NCBI GenBank assembly: GCA_051866775.1
Contig: JBJDXR010000027.1
Span: 1 to 39,576, forward strand
DNA from: RUG626 sp051866775
GTDB taxonomy: Bacteria; Bacillota; Clostridia; Oscillospirales; Oscillospiraceae
Direction: 5' to 3'
Length of the DNA stretch: 39,576 nt
Shown: piece by piece, positions 1 to 7,696 of the stretch
Layout of the letters: each line of letters starts with the position of its first letter
How positions within the stretch are numbered: the stretch's first letter is position 1
Notes under the pieces: model-generated
The model's input: the letters and a program-made list of their open reading frames with translations, nothing else
Database searches by the model: none
What the model was told of the DNA's origin: nothing
Program-made: the position numbers and the translations under genes

Positions 1-36
1 CCAGATAGAAGAGAGTGATTATTAAGTTTTGGAACA

Positions 37-85
37 AGGGGGTGTGTAACCGCTTTAACCGGGCTCCCAGCTGAGCTATACCCCC
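37..85 (-). pseudogene. truncated or rearranged tRNA-like sequence
   Basis: On the minus strand from 85 the sequence reads GGGGGTATAGCTCAGCTGGG, which is the acceptor 5' strand, positions 8-9 and D-arm of a typical bacterial elongator tRNA (closest in style to tRNA-Ala). The similarity stops just after the D-loop. No anticodon arm of normal size and no T-loop (GGTTCRANYCC) follows; instead an ACCCCC that could pair with the 5' GGGGGT comes after only about 49 nt. Upstream there is a well-formed promoter, so the gene was or is transcribed. It may be a deletion remnant, an integration scar, or an assembly artefact near the window edge. I do not assign an amino acid. Confidence 0.45.
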
Positions 86-124
86 AGATGTTCTGTTTCA
101 AGGCATTGCCTTGAAGCAAGAAAT

Positions 125-153
125 ATATTACCACGAAGCATTGTCGTTGTCAA
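125..153 (-). promoter_or_regulatory. sigma-A promoter of the tRNA-like gene
   Basis: Minus strand: -35 TTGACA (148-153), 17-nt spacer, -10 TAATAT (125-130). A small hairpin (TTCAAGGC / GCCTTGAA) lies in the leader between this promoter and the tRNA-like 5' end at 85. Confidence 0.65.
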
Positions 154-247
154 GAAAAATTTTGCTCTATTTGAAAGCTTTTTGCAGGACGAGCGATATT
201 ATTAAATGCGATAATTAAATTCGACATGGTGTCGGCGTTTTATGCGG

Positions 248-276
248 TTGAAAATGGCAGTCACAAATGCTATAAT
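248..276 (+). promoter_or_regulatory. sigma-A promoter of fabH
   Basis: -35 TTGAAA (248-253), 17-nt spacer, -10 TATAAT (271-276). Transcription would begin near 283, leaving a leader of about 100 nt before the fabH start. I found no convincing FapR- or FabT-type operator in the leader. Confidence 0.75.
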
Positions 277-382
277 AATTTTTAACACATAAGACTATTT
301 TGATCTTAAGCACAATGACTCCGCCTCACTTGAAGCTTTGCGCTGCACGGGGGGCGGGGAGAACGATGGAGACAATAGACGG

Positions 383-1375
383 ATGGGCGTTAAAATGATT
401 GGTTTTGGCGGATATGTTCCGCCGCTTACTGCAAGCAATGATGATTTTGCTAAGATAGTTGAGACTGACGACACGTGGATAACTACCCGCACGGGGATCA
501 AAAACCGTCACCTCGCAAACGGTGAGCTTACATGGCAGCTGGGGGCTAAGGCGGCGCGTCAGGCCCTTGAGGATGCCAACCTATCGCCGGAGGAGGTCGA
601 CATGGTGATCGGCTGTACCGTTACGGGCGACACCTCAACTCCGTCAATGTCATGTCTGGTTGCCAAGGCGCTGGGGATTCCCAGCGGCATTATATTTGAT
701 ATAAACGCAGCCTGCGCAGGATTTGTCTACGCTCTTGATGCAGCGGAAAAATACCTTGTCACAGGAGCGGCAGAGACGGTTATGATCGTCTGCGCTGAGA
801 CGCTGTCCCGCATGGTGGACTACACTGCCCGGGAGACCTGTGTGCTCTTTGGAGATGGGGCTGCGGCAGTCATACTGAGGCGTGACGATGCAAAGCTCTA
901 TGCCTCTTGCATAAACAGCAAGCCCAGCGGGGCGTTTAAAATAATTAACAAGCTCTCATCCACTGAATGTCCATTTAAGACGGAGGAACCGGACTGGGGC
1001 GACGAGACTGCAAACTGTGCACCCTACGGGAAGATGCAGATGGCGGGAAATTCCGTATATAAATTTGCCGTAACGGCTATGCCGGAGGCTGTGGAGGAAG
1101 CTGCCAACCGGGCTGGATTGAGTATAAACGATCTTGACCTGATAATCCCACATCAGGCGAATATAAGGATAGTACAGGCTGCGATAAAGCGCCTCAATCT
1201 GCCTGAAGATAAATTCTTTGTTAACATCGCTGATTACGGCAACATCTCCAGCGCATGTATACCATTTGCACTGAACCAGCTGCACAGGGAGGGAAAACTC
1301 CATGACGGGATGAAGCTCTGTGCCGTGGGCTTCGGAGCGGGTCTTGTGTATGCCGCTGCGGTTTTTGAGGTTTAA
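383..1375 (+). CDS. fabH: beta-ketoacyl-ACP synthase III (FabH)
   Basis: FabH catalyses the first condensation of type II fatty acid synthesis, joining an acyl-CoA starter to malonyl-ACP in the cytosol. The 330-residue protein has the family length. The N-terminal region carries the WITTRTGIK motif, the nucleophile lies in NAACAGF (Cys111), His257 in IIPHQAN and Asn287 in YGNISSA, so the Cys-His-Asn triad is complete. I place the start at ATG 383, with GGAG at 368-371 as a slightly distant ribosome binding site. ATG 395 in the same frame is also possible, and the frame stays open upstream to a TTG at 338. The gene stands alone with its own promoter and terminator; other fab genes are not in the window, so this may be a paralogue outside the main fab operon. 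Confidence 0.93.
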   Translation: MGVKMIGFGGYVPPLTASNDDFAKIVETDDTWITTRTGIKNRHLANGELTWQLGAKAARQALEDANLSPEEVDMVIGCTVTGDTSTPSMSCLVAKALGIPSGIIFDINAACAGFVYALDAAEKYLVTGAAETVMIVCAETLSRMVDYTARETCVLFGDGAAAVILRRDDAKLYASCINSKPSGAFKIINKLSSTECPFKTEEPDWGDETANCAPYGKMQMAGNSVYKFAVTAMPEAVEEAANRAGLSINDLDLIIPHQANIRIVQAAIKRLNLPEDKFFVNIADYGNISSACIPFALNQLHREGKLHDGMKLCAVGFGAGLVYAAAVFEV

Positions 1376-1388
1376 AAGGGAATAGAAA

Positions 1389-1418
1389 GGCGGGCCGTTT
1401 TATGCGGCCCGCCTTTTT
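1389..1418 (+). terminator. terminator after fabH
   Basis: GC-rich 9-bp stem GGCGGGCCG / CGGCCCGCC (1389-1397 and 1405-1413) with a 7-nt loop, followed by TTTTT. It lies between fabH and the convergent LpdD-like gene that ends at 1422. Confidence 0.9.
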
Positions 1419-1421
1419 CTG

Positions 1422-1769
1422 TTAAAGCTGCTTTTTTAATTCTGTGAGGACCTCGTGTGCGGCGGAGACTATCATTTGTATCCCCTCGGCAGTCACGCCG
1501 TCGTAGTGTATCCCGCAGGTGACACAGACGGAAGCGCCGGTAAGCTCTGAAAGCGCCAGCGCGTACTCCCGGCTTATTATATCGTCACGGTGGCTGGGAA
1601 GAAGAACTGTTTTTTCCCGTATACTGTCTTCATGCCATGCGATGGACATGCTCCCGATATGGGGAGTGTCACCGCCGGTGATGGACACGTTAAGGTCTTT
1701 GCCAGCGTATTCCGCAGAGACTCTTATGGGATAACCAAGTACGGTGCGCTCAATAAGAATTTTGTCCAT
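1422..1769 (-). CDS. LpdD-like protein (prenylated flavin chaperone / gallate decarboxylase subunit D family)
   Basis: A 115-residue cytosolic protein with no TM segment. It shows the family hallmarks I recall for the LpdD-like domain: GGDTPHIG (residues 32-39), LPSHRDD (57-63) and GIHYDG (86-91). Members of this family accompany UbiD-type decarboxylases such as gallate decarboxylase LpdBCD and are thought to help with prenylated FMN, a cofactor these enzymes need. The start ATG 1769 is supported by GGAGG six bases upstream. The gene follows the tannase by 21 bp, so the two are probably co-transcribed from the tannase promoter. The pairing links ester hydrolysis of gallotannins to gallate processing. 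No UbiD/LpdC or LpdB gene is in the window. The family call rests on motif recognition only; no structure or search supports it. Confidence 0.62.
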   Translation of the reverse strand: MDKILIERTVLGYPIRVSAEYAGKDLNVSITGGDTPHIGSMSIAWHEDSIREKTVLLPSHRDDIISREYALALSELTGASVCVTCGIHYDGVTAEGIQMIVSAAHEVLTELKKQL

Positions 1770-1790
1770 TCCTTGCCTCCGGATACTGGC

Positions 1791-3197
1791 CTAGCCCATT
1801 AAACCGTCTATCCACGCGAAAAGCTCCTCGGCGTCGTAGTCGCCGCTGTGAGGGATACCGTAGGGGAGGGCATAGTCTACGCTGAAGCCGCGGTTTTTAA
1901 GGCGTGTGGCCAATATTGTAGGAATTGCAAGGGACGTGTCGCGGTCGGACTCACCGTGGCGTATGCGCCAATGGGGCGCGGTCCTGCAGCCCTCGGTGCC
2001 TATGTAATTAAGAGGGTTCATCATTTTAACAAGGTGCTCATCTGCCAGCTGCTCTTTGGGATAGCGGGAACGGCTGGCGGTGCTGAAATGGAGATTTTCG
2101 ATATCCTCAGTGCCGAACACGTTATTCTCAGGCGTTGCGCGTTCCTCCATACGCCAGTTGTCAAAGGCCGGAGCATTCTTCATACGGGTGACGAAACGGA
2201 CATAGCCGTTTATGTCGATATCTGTGACTTTGCCGTTATAAAAAGTCACCCACGGCAGGGATAGAACATCTCCGCCTTTGTCTGCCTCAGCCTGTACGGA
2301 GTCTATTATTAAGCTCTTAACATACTCAAGGAAGCTCCCGGTCCCATCCGGCTCCAGCGTTAGCGGCGTACCGTCGTCACCTGTAAGGCCTAGGCTGTTA
2401 AGGTAAGCAGGGAACTGTGATGCAAGCTCAGCAGACCAGCCAAGCTGCTCGGAGTCCATCTCTTCAGTGCCGTCCACCACAGTAAAACCGCCGCTGCCGT
2501 CAGGTACACGAAGCTTGGGGTGGCATTCGGTAACGCCTTTAAAGAGCCACTCATAAGCGAAGTCTGCGTTTTCAAGGTTCGTGATAGGACAGTAGCAGGA
2601 GGCGGCAAAAATATCGTCACGCTCATCTGCCGCTCCCAGAGCCTTAAGGTACGGCTCAAAGTCCTGATGATTGCCAGCGGCGCCCACCAGCGCGGAGAGC
2701 GCTCCGCCGGCGCTTGTGCCGTTTGTTATGATTGCATCTTTGTTTCCGGGAATATCCTTAAAATGGCGCAGATAACGCACTGCCGCCTTAAGGTCTGTTA
2801 TACAGGCCGGAACATTTCCGTAGTTTTTTCCGCTCGAATCCTTGAGGCCCCTTCCGCGGGTGCCCGGAGCCGCGACAATATAGCCGTGAGCGAGCGCTTT
2901 GAGTGCCAGATTCGGAGCGCCTTTCCGATCCTCGCCTGGGATGCAGGGCAGTCCCGGCATATACCCGCCGACTGTTATAACAAGGATGATGGGAGCAGTT
3001 TCGAGAGTGAAGGCAAAACCGCAGCTGTCGGAGTAATAGCTCTCCGGTACATAGATATTCATGGAGTGATATTTTAAGTCCACGGGCTCTTCTACGTAGA
3101 CACAGCCTTCAAATGCGCGAAACTCCGCGGCTACTCCGCCAACTTCAACTTTTCGGACGGTGTATTTGCCGCTGTCAAAGGTCAACTTATCCATATG
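1791..3197 (-). CDS. subtype B tannase (tannin acylhydrolase), alpha/beta hydrolase
   Basis: Tannases hydrolyse galloyl ester and depside bonds of gallotannins or alkyl gallates, releasing gallate. This 468-residue protein matches the size of the Lactiplantibacillus plantarum enzyme (469 aa). The nucleophile lies in NGTSAGG (Ser161), the acid in GESDRD (Asp418) and the base in GIPHSGD (His450); all three fall within two residues of the known S163/D419/H451 triad. An oxyanion-type GGYMPG loop lies near residue 76. A large lid-like insertion sits between the nucleophile and the acid. No signal peptide is visible, so an intracellular enzyme is expected. I chose ATG 3197 because the -10 and -35 boxes (3235-3263) lie inside the longer open frame starting at 3263. 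A general feruloyl or other esterase cannot be excluded by sequence alone. Confidence 0.82.
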   Translation of the reverse strand, partial: HMDKLTFDSGKYTVRKVEVGGVAAEFRAFEGCVYVEEPVDLKYHSMNIYVPESYYSDSCGFAFTLETAPIILVITVGGYMPGLPCIPGEDRKGAPNLALKALAHGYIVAAPGTRGRGLKDSSGKNYGNVPACITDLKAAVRYLRHFKDIPGNKDAIITNGTSAGGALSALVGAAGNHQDFEPYLKALGAADERDDIFAASCYCPITNLENADFAYEWLFKGVTECHPKLRVPDGSGGFTVVDGTEEMDSEQLGWSAELASQFPAYLNSLGLTGDDGTPLTLEPDGTGSFLEYVKSLIIDSVQAEADKGGDVLSLPWVTFYNGKVTDIDINGYVRFVTRMKNAPAFDNWRMEERATPENNVFGTEDIENLHFSTASRSRYPKEQLADEHLVKMMNPLNYIGTEGCRTAPHWRIRHGESDRDTSLAIPTILATRLKNRGFSVDYALPYGIPHSGDYDAEELFAWIDGLMG

Positions 3198-3234
3198 CAC
3201 ACGCTCGCTTTCATTAAAATTAAGGTACAAAATA

Positions 3235-3263
3235 ATTATATGACCGGGCCTGCGAATTTTCAA
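3235..3263 (-). promoter_or_regulatory. sigma-A promoter of the tannase-LpdD operon
   Basis: Minus strand: -35 TTGAAA (3258-3263), 17-nt spacer, -10 TATAAT (3235-3240). The boxes are near consensus. It is divergent from the lipoprotein promoter; the region between them could hold a shared operator, but I see no obvious palindrome. Confidence 0.78.
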
Positions 3264-3319
3264 GAGAAAAGCACACTGCGGAGATCCCTTAATTCATGCA
3301 AAATAATTTTGATGGCCTG

Positions 3320-3348
3320 TTCCAAAATGTGAGCTTTTATGCTATTAT
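3320..3348 (+). promoter_or_regulatory. probable extended -10 promoter of the lipoprotein gene
   Basis: Weak -35 TTCCAA (3320-3325), 17-nt spacer, -10 TATTAT (3343-3348) preceded by TGC, an extended -10 element. Tentative because only half of the -35 box matches. Confidence 0.45.
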
Positions 3349-3399
3349 GTTTCTTGCCGAAAATGTCTTCGGACAAATGAGAGGATAAGGAGAAATCAG

Positions 3400-4077
3400 A
3401 TGAAAAACAGAGCAAAGCGGATTGCCGCGCTGATACTTGCTGTCGTTATGGTCACTTTATTGTCAGCCTGTGGGAGCGGAAAGGTCACGGGTGCGATGGC
3501 GACAAGCCTTGTTCAGGGGAATCTTGACGAGATATATCTTGGAAAATTCGATGAAAGCTATCTTAAGCTTGTGGACAGCACGGTTGAGGAGGCGGAGCAG
3601 ATTTACATATCCGGCCTTGAGACAGAGGCGGAGTATTTTGCCGACTACTTTACTATAGAATATCTGACTGACGATATAAAGGCAGAGATCGTGGACCTTT
3701 ATAAGGACATATACGCGAAGTCCAAGTATACGGTAAATGAGGCGAGCAAGCTCGACGACAATACCTATGCCGTCAAGGTACAGGTGGAGCCGATAAACAT
3801 ATTCCAGCTCGTTGCTGAGGATTATGAATCCTATCTCATCCCGTTTTGGGAGAAGTACGCTGACGCGGATATTGACGCCATGACAGAGGCGGAGTATCAG
3901 GCTTATGACGCCGACTGGGCAGAGGCTATCATAGCCATGTGCCGTGACAAGGTCTCGGAGATAGGCTATATGGATGAAAAGTCCGTGGTGATTCAGGTCG
4001 AGAAGAATGACGACGGTGTCTGGTCAATGTCCGGAGATGACTTCAGCAATTTTGACGAGATAATAATATACTATTGA
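3400..4077 (+). CDS. lipoprotein of unknown function
   Basis: A 225-residue secreted lipoprotein. It has a positively charged N-terminus, a hydrophobic segment (about residues 9-22) and the lipobox LSAC with Cys24, so it should be lipid-anchored on the outer face of the membrane. The mature part is acidic and helix-rich, with many Asp, Glu and Tyr residues and no recognisable enzyme motif. It resembles the small uncharacterised lipoproteins common in Clostridia, but I do not assign a family. AAGGAG lies about 8 bases before the ATG. It is monocistronic between its own promoter and a strong terminator. Its neighbours (tannase, phospholipase D genes) do not point to a shared function. Confidence 0.8.
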   Translation: MKNRAKRIAALILAVVMVTLLSACGSGKVTGAMATSLVQGNLDEIYLGKFDESYLKLVDSTVEEAEQIYISGLETEAEYFADYFTIEYLTDDIKAEIVDLYKDIYAKSKYTVNEASKLDDNTYAVKVQVEPINIFQLVAEDYESYLIPFWEKYADADIDAMTEAEYQAYDADWAEAIIAMCRDKVSEIGYMDEKSVVIQVEKNDDGVWSMSGDDFSNFDEIIIYY

Positions 4078-4088
4078 TTTGATATAAT

Positions 4089-4120
4089 AAAAAAGGGCGC
4101 CGATACGGCGCCCTTTTTTT
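4089..4120. terminator. bidirectional terminator between the lipoprotein and PLD genes
   Basis: AAAAAA, then stem GGGCGCCG / CGGCGCCC (4095-4102 and 4106-4113) with loop ATA, then TTTTTTT. The symmetric A and T runs let it act for both convergent genes. Confidence 0.92.
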
Positions 4121-5510
4121 ACATTATAAACCTGCTCCAACCAATAAGAAGTCTTATGGAGGAAAGCAGGATCCTCCTGCCGGGGGAAAGCCTCTGAGGA
4201 ACGGTGCCGTCTGGGGAGATGCTGTTTTCTGCATCGATAACGGAGAGTGAGACATCCTCATATACTGCCATTTCTTCCCGAAGCTTTACCGCCAGCTGCG
4301 GACTGTCTATTACGAGCATAAGCTCTGTATCCACATATGTGCTGCGCATATCCAAATTAAATGAACCGATCACGCACAGCCTGCCGTCAATAAGAGCGCA
4401 CTTGCCGTGATAAGACTGGCCGCTGTCATATTCCAGCAGTGATATACCGGTGTTTACAAGATCCTCCTTGTGCGCAAGGTAGTCTGACGCGCCAAAAAGG
4501 TTTTTGTTATTTGCTGCGGAGTTTGTCATTATAGTAAGCTTATCCGAGACTCCGCAAAGCTGCTGCATCATATAGTCATTGCAGATTATGTAGGGAGTGT
4601 GTAGGGTGGTAGGACCCTCAGCGGAGGAAATGAGTGAGATCAGGCTGTCAAAAACCTCCGGGGATTTGTTTCCTGCGTTGATAGGATTTGACAGCAGGGT
4701 TATTTTTGAAACGGGAAACATTTCGATCTCACTCGGGGATAACAGCTCAGGACTGTCCTGAAGCAGCTGTAAATACAATTTGCGAAGCTCCTCGGCCGCG
4801 CGGCTTACGCTGCCGCGCTCAAGAAGCTGGGGAGAGTTATGGAAAACTCGGGAGTCGCTGCATTCCCAGACGGACTGGAAATAGCACATAAGCTGTGTGA
4901 GAGCATCCGAATCAGGACGGCAGTCTATAAGCACATCCCAGTCATAGTTCTGTCCCTCTTGATCGCCGAGAAACAGATCGTTTGTGTTTCTGCCTCCCAG
5001 CATGAAAGCGGAATCGTCTGCGATAAGGTATTTGTCATGCATACGTGCCATGAGCTTCCAGGGCTTCAGAGGATTAACGGGATTGTATATGCGAATCTCC
5101 ACGTTATCCTGAGCCGAAAGGGCATAGAACCATTTGCTGCCCTCCATGTGAGTAAAGCCGGAAAGCCCGTCGACAAGTATATTGACCTTTACGCCCCGGT
5201 CTGATGCGTCCAGAAGTGCCGAAAGCACCTGCCTGCCGGATTCGTCGTCGCGGAAATCAAAGGTGGACATGATTATTCTGTCTGAGGCCTGAGATATCAT
5301 CCTCAGCCTCTCGGAAAGGGCATCTTCGTTATCTGATATGACACCGGCCTTGTCCGACGAGCTGGCGATGCCGTAACAGGAGACGGGGTCAAAGCCACCT
5401 GAGGAGATCATGTGCCGGAAAAATGGCGCCAGTGCGGCGACGATAATATAGACCGCCGCGGCCAGCAGAGCGAGAAGTAAATATCTGGTTATCTTTTTCA
5501 TAGTGTACAT
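4119..5510 (-). CDS. phospholipase D-like / cardiolipin synthase-like membrane protein
   Basis: A 463-residue PLD-superfamily protein. One N-terminal TM anchor (about residues 8-31) is followed by two HKD catalytic motifs: HDKYLIADD at His158 and HGKCALID at His358. PLD enzymes transfer or hydrolyse phosphatidyl groups through a phosphohistidine intermediate. It lies 19 bp downstream of a full-length cardiolipin synthase and probably shares its transcript. The single anchor instead of several N-terminal TM helices, and the divergence from cls, suggest a different phospholipid substrate or topology rather than a simple duplicate. ATG 5510 and ATG 5501 are both possible starts; neither has a strong ribosome binding site, which may mean translational coupling to cls. 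Confidence 0.83.
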   Translation of the reverse strand: MYTMKKITRYLLLALLAAAVYIIVAALAPFFRHMISSGGFDPVSCYGIASSSDKAGVISDNEDALSERLRMISQASDRIIMSTFDFRDDESGRQVLSALLDASDRGVKVNILVDGLSGFTHMEGSKWFYALSAQDNVEIRIYNPVNPLKPWKLMARMHDKYLIADDSAFMLGGRNTNDLFLGDQEGQNYDWDVLIDCRPDSDALTQLMCYFQSVWECSDSRVFHNSPQLLERGSVSRAAEELRKLYLQLLQDSPELLSPSEIEMFPVSKITLLSNPINAGNKSPEVFDSLISLISSAEGPTTLHTPYIICNDYMMQQLCGVSDKLTIMTNSAANNKNLFGASDYLAHKEDLVNTGISLLEYDSGQSYHGKCALIDGRLCVIGSFNLDMRSTYVDTELMLVIDSPQLAVKLREEMAVYEDVSLSVIDAENSISPDGTVPQRLSPGRRILLSSIRLLIGWSRFIM

Positions 5511-5529
5511 TTCATTGGGTTAAGAAGTG

Positions 5530-7122
5530 TTACATGAGTGGGGCTATTACCTTGAGGAGAACTCCCGCGATGCGGGTGGTGAACTTTTCCTTTCTTATGG
5601 TTTCCATGGTGACAGCCTGACACTGCTTTTGCGTTTTGCGGAAATCCTCTTTTATGTCCTCAATAGCAGCGACGCCGTAAAGAAATGCGGCACATTCAAA
5701 GTGGTGATACAGGCTCCTGTAATCAAAATTGATCGTGCCGACAACGGCCTTTGTGTCGTCGTACAGCACCACCTTTGCATGAACAAAGCCGGGGGTGTAT
5801 TCATATATCTTGACCCCGGAGGAAACCAGTTCCTTATAATGGCTTTTTGCCAGCACAAAGGCGTATTTCTTGTCCGGAATATGAGGCAGGATTATTCTGA
5901 CGTCTACGCCGCGCTTGGCAGCATAGGTCAAGGCGGTGGTCATCTCGCCGTCAAGTATCAGGTATGGGGACATGATGTAGATATATTTGCTGGCGTTGTT
6001 TATCATATCCAGATATACCATCTCACCGACCTTCTCACTGTCAAGGGGGCTGTCGCCGTATGGTATGACATAACCTGCGGCGGGGACCCGGCATTCCTCC
6101 GGTGGAAGCAGGTATTTTTCATATTCTCTGTGCCGCTCCGTGGAATTCCACATCTGAAGGAACATAAGTGTGAAGCTGCGCACAGCCTCGCCCTTTACCA
6201 TTATGGCGGTGTCCTTCCAGTGGCCGTACAGTGCCTTTTCGTTGATGTACTCATCAGCCAGATTGATCCCACCGGTAAAGGCGGTCCGGCCGTCAACGAC
6301 AAGGATCTTCCTGTGGTCACGGTTATTGTAATGTGTAGAGACAAAGGGCTTTATCGGAGCGAACATTTTGCACTGTATGCCCAGAGCCTGAAGCTTCTTA
6401 GGATAGCTGTAGGGGAGATTTGAAAAGGCGCAGGTCCCGTCGTACATAAAGCGCACCTCCACGCCCTCGGTGGCCTTGCGTACGAGGATGTCAAGTATGC
6501 TGTTCCACATACGTCCCTCGGAAACTATGAAATACTCGAGGAATATAAAGTGTTCCGCCTGCTCAAGCTCCCGCAGCATGACCTTGAACTTGTCCTCCCC
6601 AAGGGGAAAGTACTTTACAGAGGAATTCTTGTAAGCGGGAAAGCCGGCGTGATCGGAAAGATAGGACGCCAGGTTATAAACGCTCCGGTCCTCACGCTTT
6701 AAGCTCTCCATGACACCATTTTGATCAGGAAAAAAGGGGGTGGTCTCCTGGATCATTTTGTGGAGGACCCGCTGCTCGGTCCTGTGTCCCACGTCAAGAA
6801 ATATAAATATATAGAGAAGCGTCCCGAAAATCGGGGCCACCGCCACTATGAAGCTCCATGTGAGCTTCACGGTGGGATTGTGAGAGGAGTTCAAAAGATA
6901 GATGAGCATGACCGCGGCGATAACGGTGGAGCTTCCCGCAAACCAGTGGTAGTACTTGTCCAGCCAGCGTACGCCTGCAAAAAGAAGTCCGAGCTGAAGT
7001 GCCAGCAGCAGGATGATTATTCCGGTCCGTCCGGTGATTACCGTAAAAAAACCGCGCTTTCCGGTGGTGAGTATGTTGTCAAGCTGTTCATGCTGCTTTA
7101 TAAACTGCTTATGATCAGACAT
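5530..7122 (-). CDS. cls: cardiolipin synthase
   Basis: Cls condenses two phosphatidylglycerols into cardiolipin and glycerol at the membrane. The 530-residue protein has hydrophobic helices around residues 32-50, 60-77 and 90-110, then two PLD domains with HKD motifs: HRKILVVD at His270 and HAKVVLYD at His448, each followed by the usual GG(I)N or GTIN(F)D segment. The length is slightly above the roughly 480-510 common in Firmicutes. ATG 7122 is supported by GGAGG five bases upstream. It is the first gene of a two-gene unit with the PLD-like protein below it, transcribed from its own sigma-A promoter. Cardiolipin is enriched at division sites and poles, but no direct link to the dcw cluster further along is visible. 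Confidence 0.92.
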   Translation of the reverse strand: MSDHKQFIKQHEQLDNILTTGKRGFFTVITGRTGIIILLLALQLGLLFAGVRWLDKYYHWFAGSSTVIAAVMLIYLLNSSHNPTVKLTWSFIVAVAPIFGTLLYIFIFLDVGHRTEQRVLHKMIQETTPFFPDQNGVMESLKREDRSVYNLASYLSDHAGFPAYKNSSVKYFPLGEDKFKVMLRELEQAEHFIFLEYFIVSEGRMWNSILDILVRKATEGVEVRFMYDGTCAFSNLPYSYPKKLQALGIQCKMFAPIKPFVSTHYNNRDHRKILVVDGRTAFTGGINLADEYINEKALYGHWKDTAIMVKGEAVRSFTLMFLQMWNSTERHREYEKYLLPPEECRVPAAGYVIPYGDSPLDSEKVGEMVYLDMINNASKYIYIMSPYLILDGEMTTALTYAAKRGVDVRIILPHIPDKKYAFVLAKSHYKELVSSGVKIYEYTPGFVHAKVVLYDDTKAVVGTINFDYRSLYHHFECAAFLYGVAAIEDIKEDFRKTQKQCQAVTMETIRKEKFTTRIAGVLLKVIAPLM

Positions 7123-7193
7123 TTTGGCCTCCGCAAAAAACGGGCGGGTACCCGAAATAAAGCCGCGCGCTGTTACGCGCGTGTACTTTATTT

Positions 7194-7223
7194 ATTATAA
7201 CAGCAGCCAGGGCAAAATGTCCA
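7194..7223 (-). promoter_or_regulatory. sigma-A promoter of cls
   Basis: Minus strand: -35 TGGACA (7218-7223), 18-nt spacer, -10 TATAAT (7194-7199). The leader contains a GC-only hairpin (CGCGC / GCGCG, about 7164-7181) before the ribosome binding site. Confidence 0.62.
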
Positions 7224-7333
7224 TATATGTTTACTGGGTTATGGCGGGTTTTGCCGTAAAGACATCCGGTACAAACAGAAATTGACCGGGGTTATGGCAT
7301 GAAGCGTTTTTGAATAAAAGACTTATATATTGG

Positions 7334-7368
7334 CTTGAGCGCGGCCCGCCGTTTGGACCACGCTCAAG
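7334..7368. repeat. imperfect inverted repeat in the cls-symporter intergenic region
   Basis: CTTGAGCGCGG (7334-7344) pairs with CCACGCTCAAG (7358-7368), with one mismatch and a 13-nt loop. No T-tract follows on either strand, so it is not a standard terminator. It is part of the roughly 890-bp gene-free stretch 7123-8015, which otherwise holds the cls promoter, the element at 7385-7500, an AT-rich stretch (about 7505-7620) in which I see nothing, and the T-box leader. Confidence 0.55.
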
Positions 7369-7384
7369 TAGAACACAATATTAT

Positions 7385-7500
7385 GACGGCTGCCATTGGC
7401 AAAAGCGCCCTCCGTCGGCGTATCCGCGGCGTTTGCCGCGGCATCGGATGACGCATGGCGAATAAGGCGGAGCCTTAATTCAGGGACATGTCCCTACCGA
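7385..7500. repeat. nested-palindrome intergenic element, possibly a dispersed repeat
   Basis: A dense set of palindromes without coding potential: TGCC/GGCA, an outer CTCCG (7410-7414) with CGGAG (7468-7472), an inner perfect stem CCGCGGC / GCCGCGG (7424-7430 and 7435-7441), and a perfect 12-bp palindrome GGGACATGTCCC (7483-7494). The GC-rich arrangement contrasts with the AT-rich flanks, as for REP- or MITE-like elements. Repetition elsewhere cannot be checked from this window. Confidence 0.45.
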
Positions 7501-7660
7501 CAAATAGAGCATACACCATATCTTTAAAAAAGTCATAAAAATTCTGCTAAAAAGCCATTAACAAATTGTAAACTTGAAATTGGAAAAGATACAACAAAAT
7601 AAGAAGAAAAGAGTTTTTGTCACAGCGGCTCTTTTACACAGCAAATCCGAAAAGTTCTTC

Positions 7661-7689
7661 TTGACATAGCGGGAGAAAACGTGTAAAAT
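7661..7689 (+). promoter_or_regulatory. sigma-A promoter of the T-box/symporter transcript
   Basis: -35 TTGACA (7661-7666), 17-nt spacer, -10 TAAAAT (7684-7689). Transcription should begin near 7697, just before stem I of the T-box leader. Confidence 0.85.
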
Positions 7690-7696
7690 CCTGTCT

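Noticed and set aside
5527..6423. Plus-strand open frame of about 298 codons antisense to cls
   Set aside because: The opposite strand encodes a complete cardiolipin synthase with both HKD motifs; this frame shows no family features.
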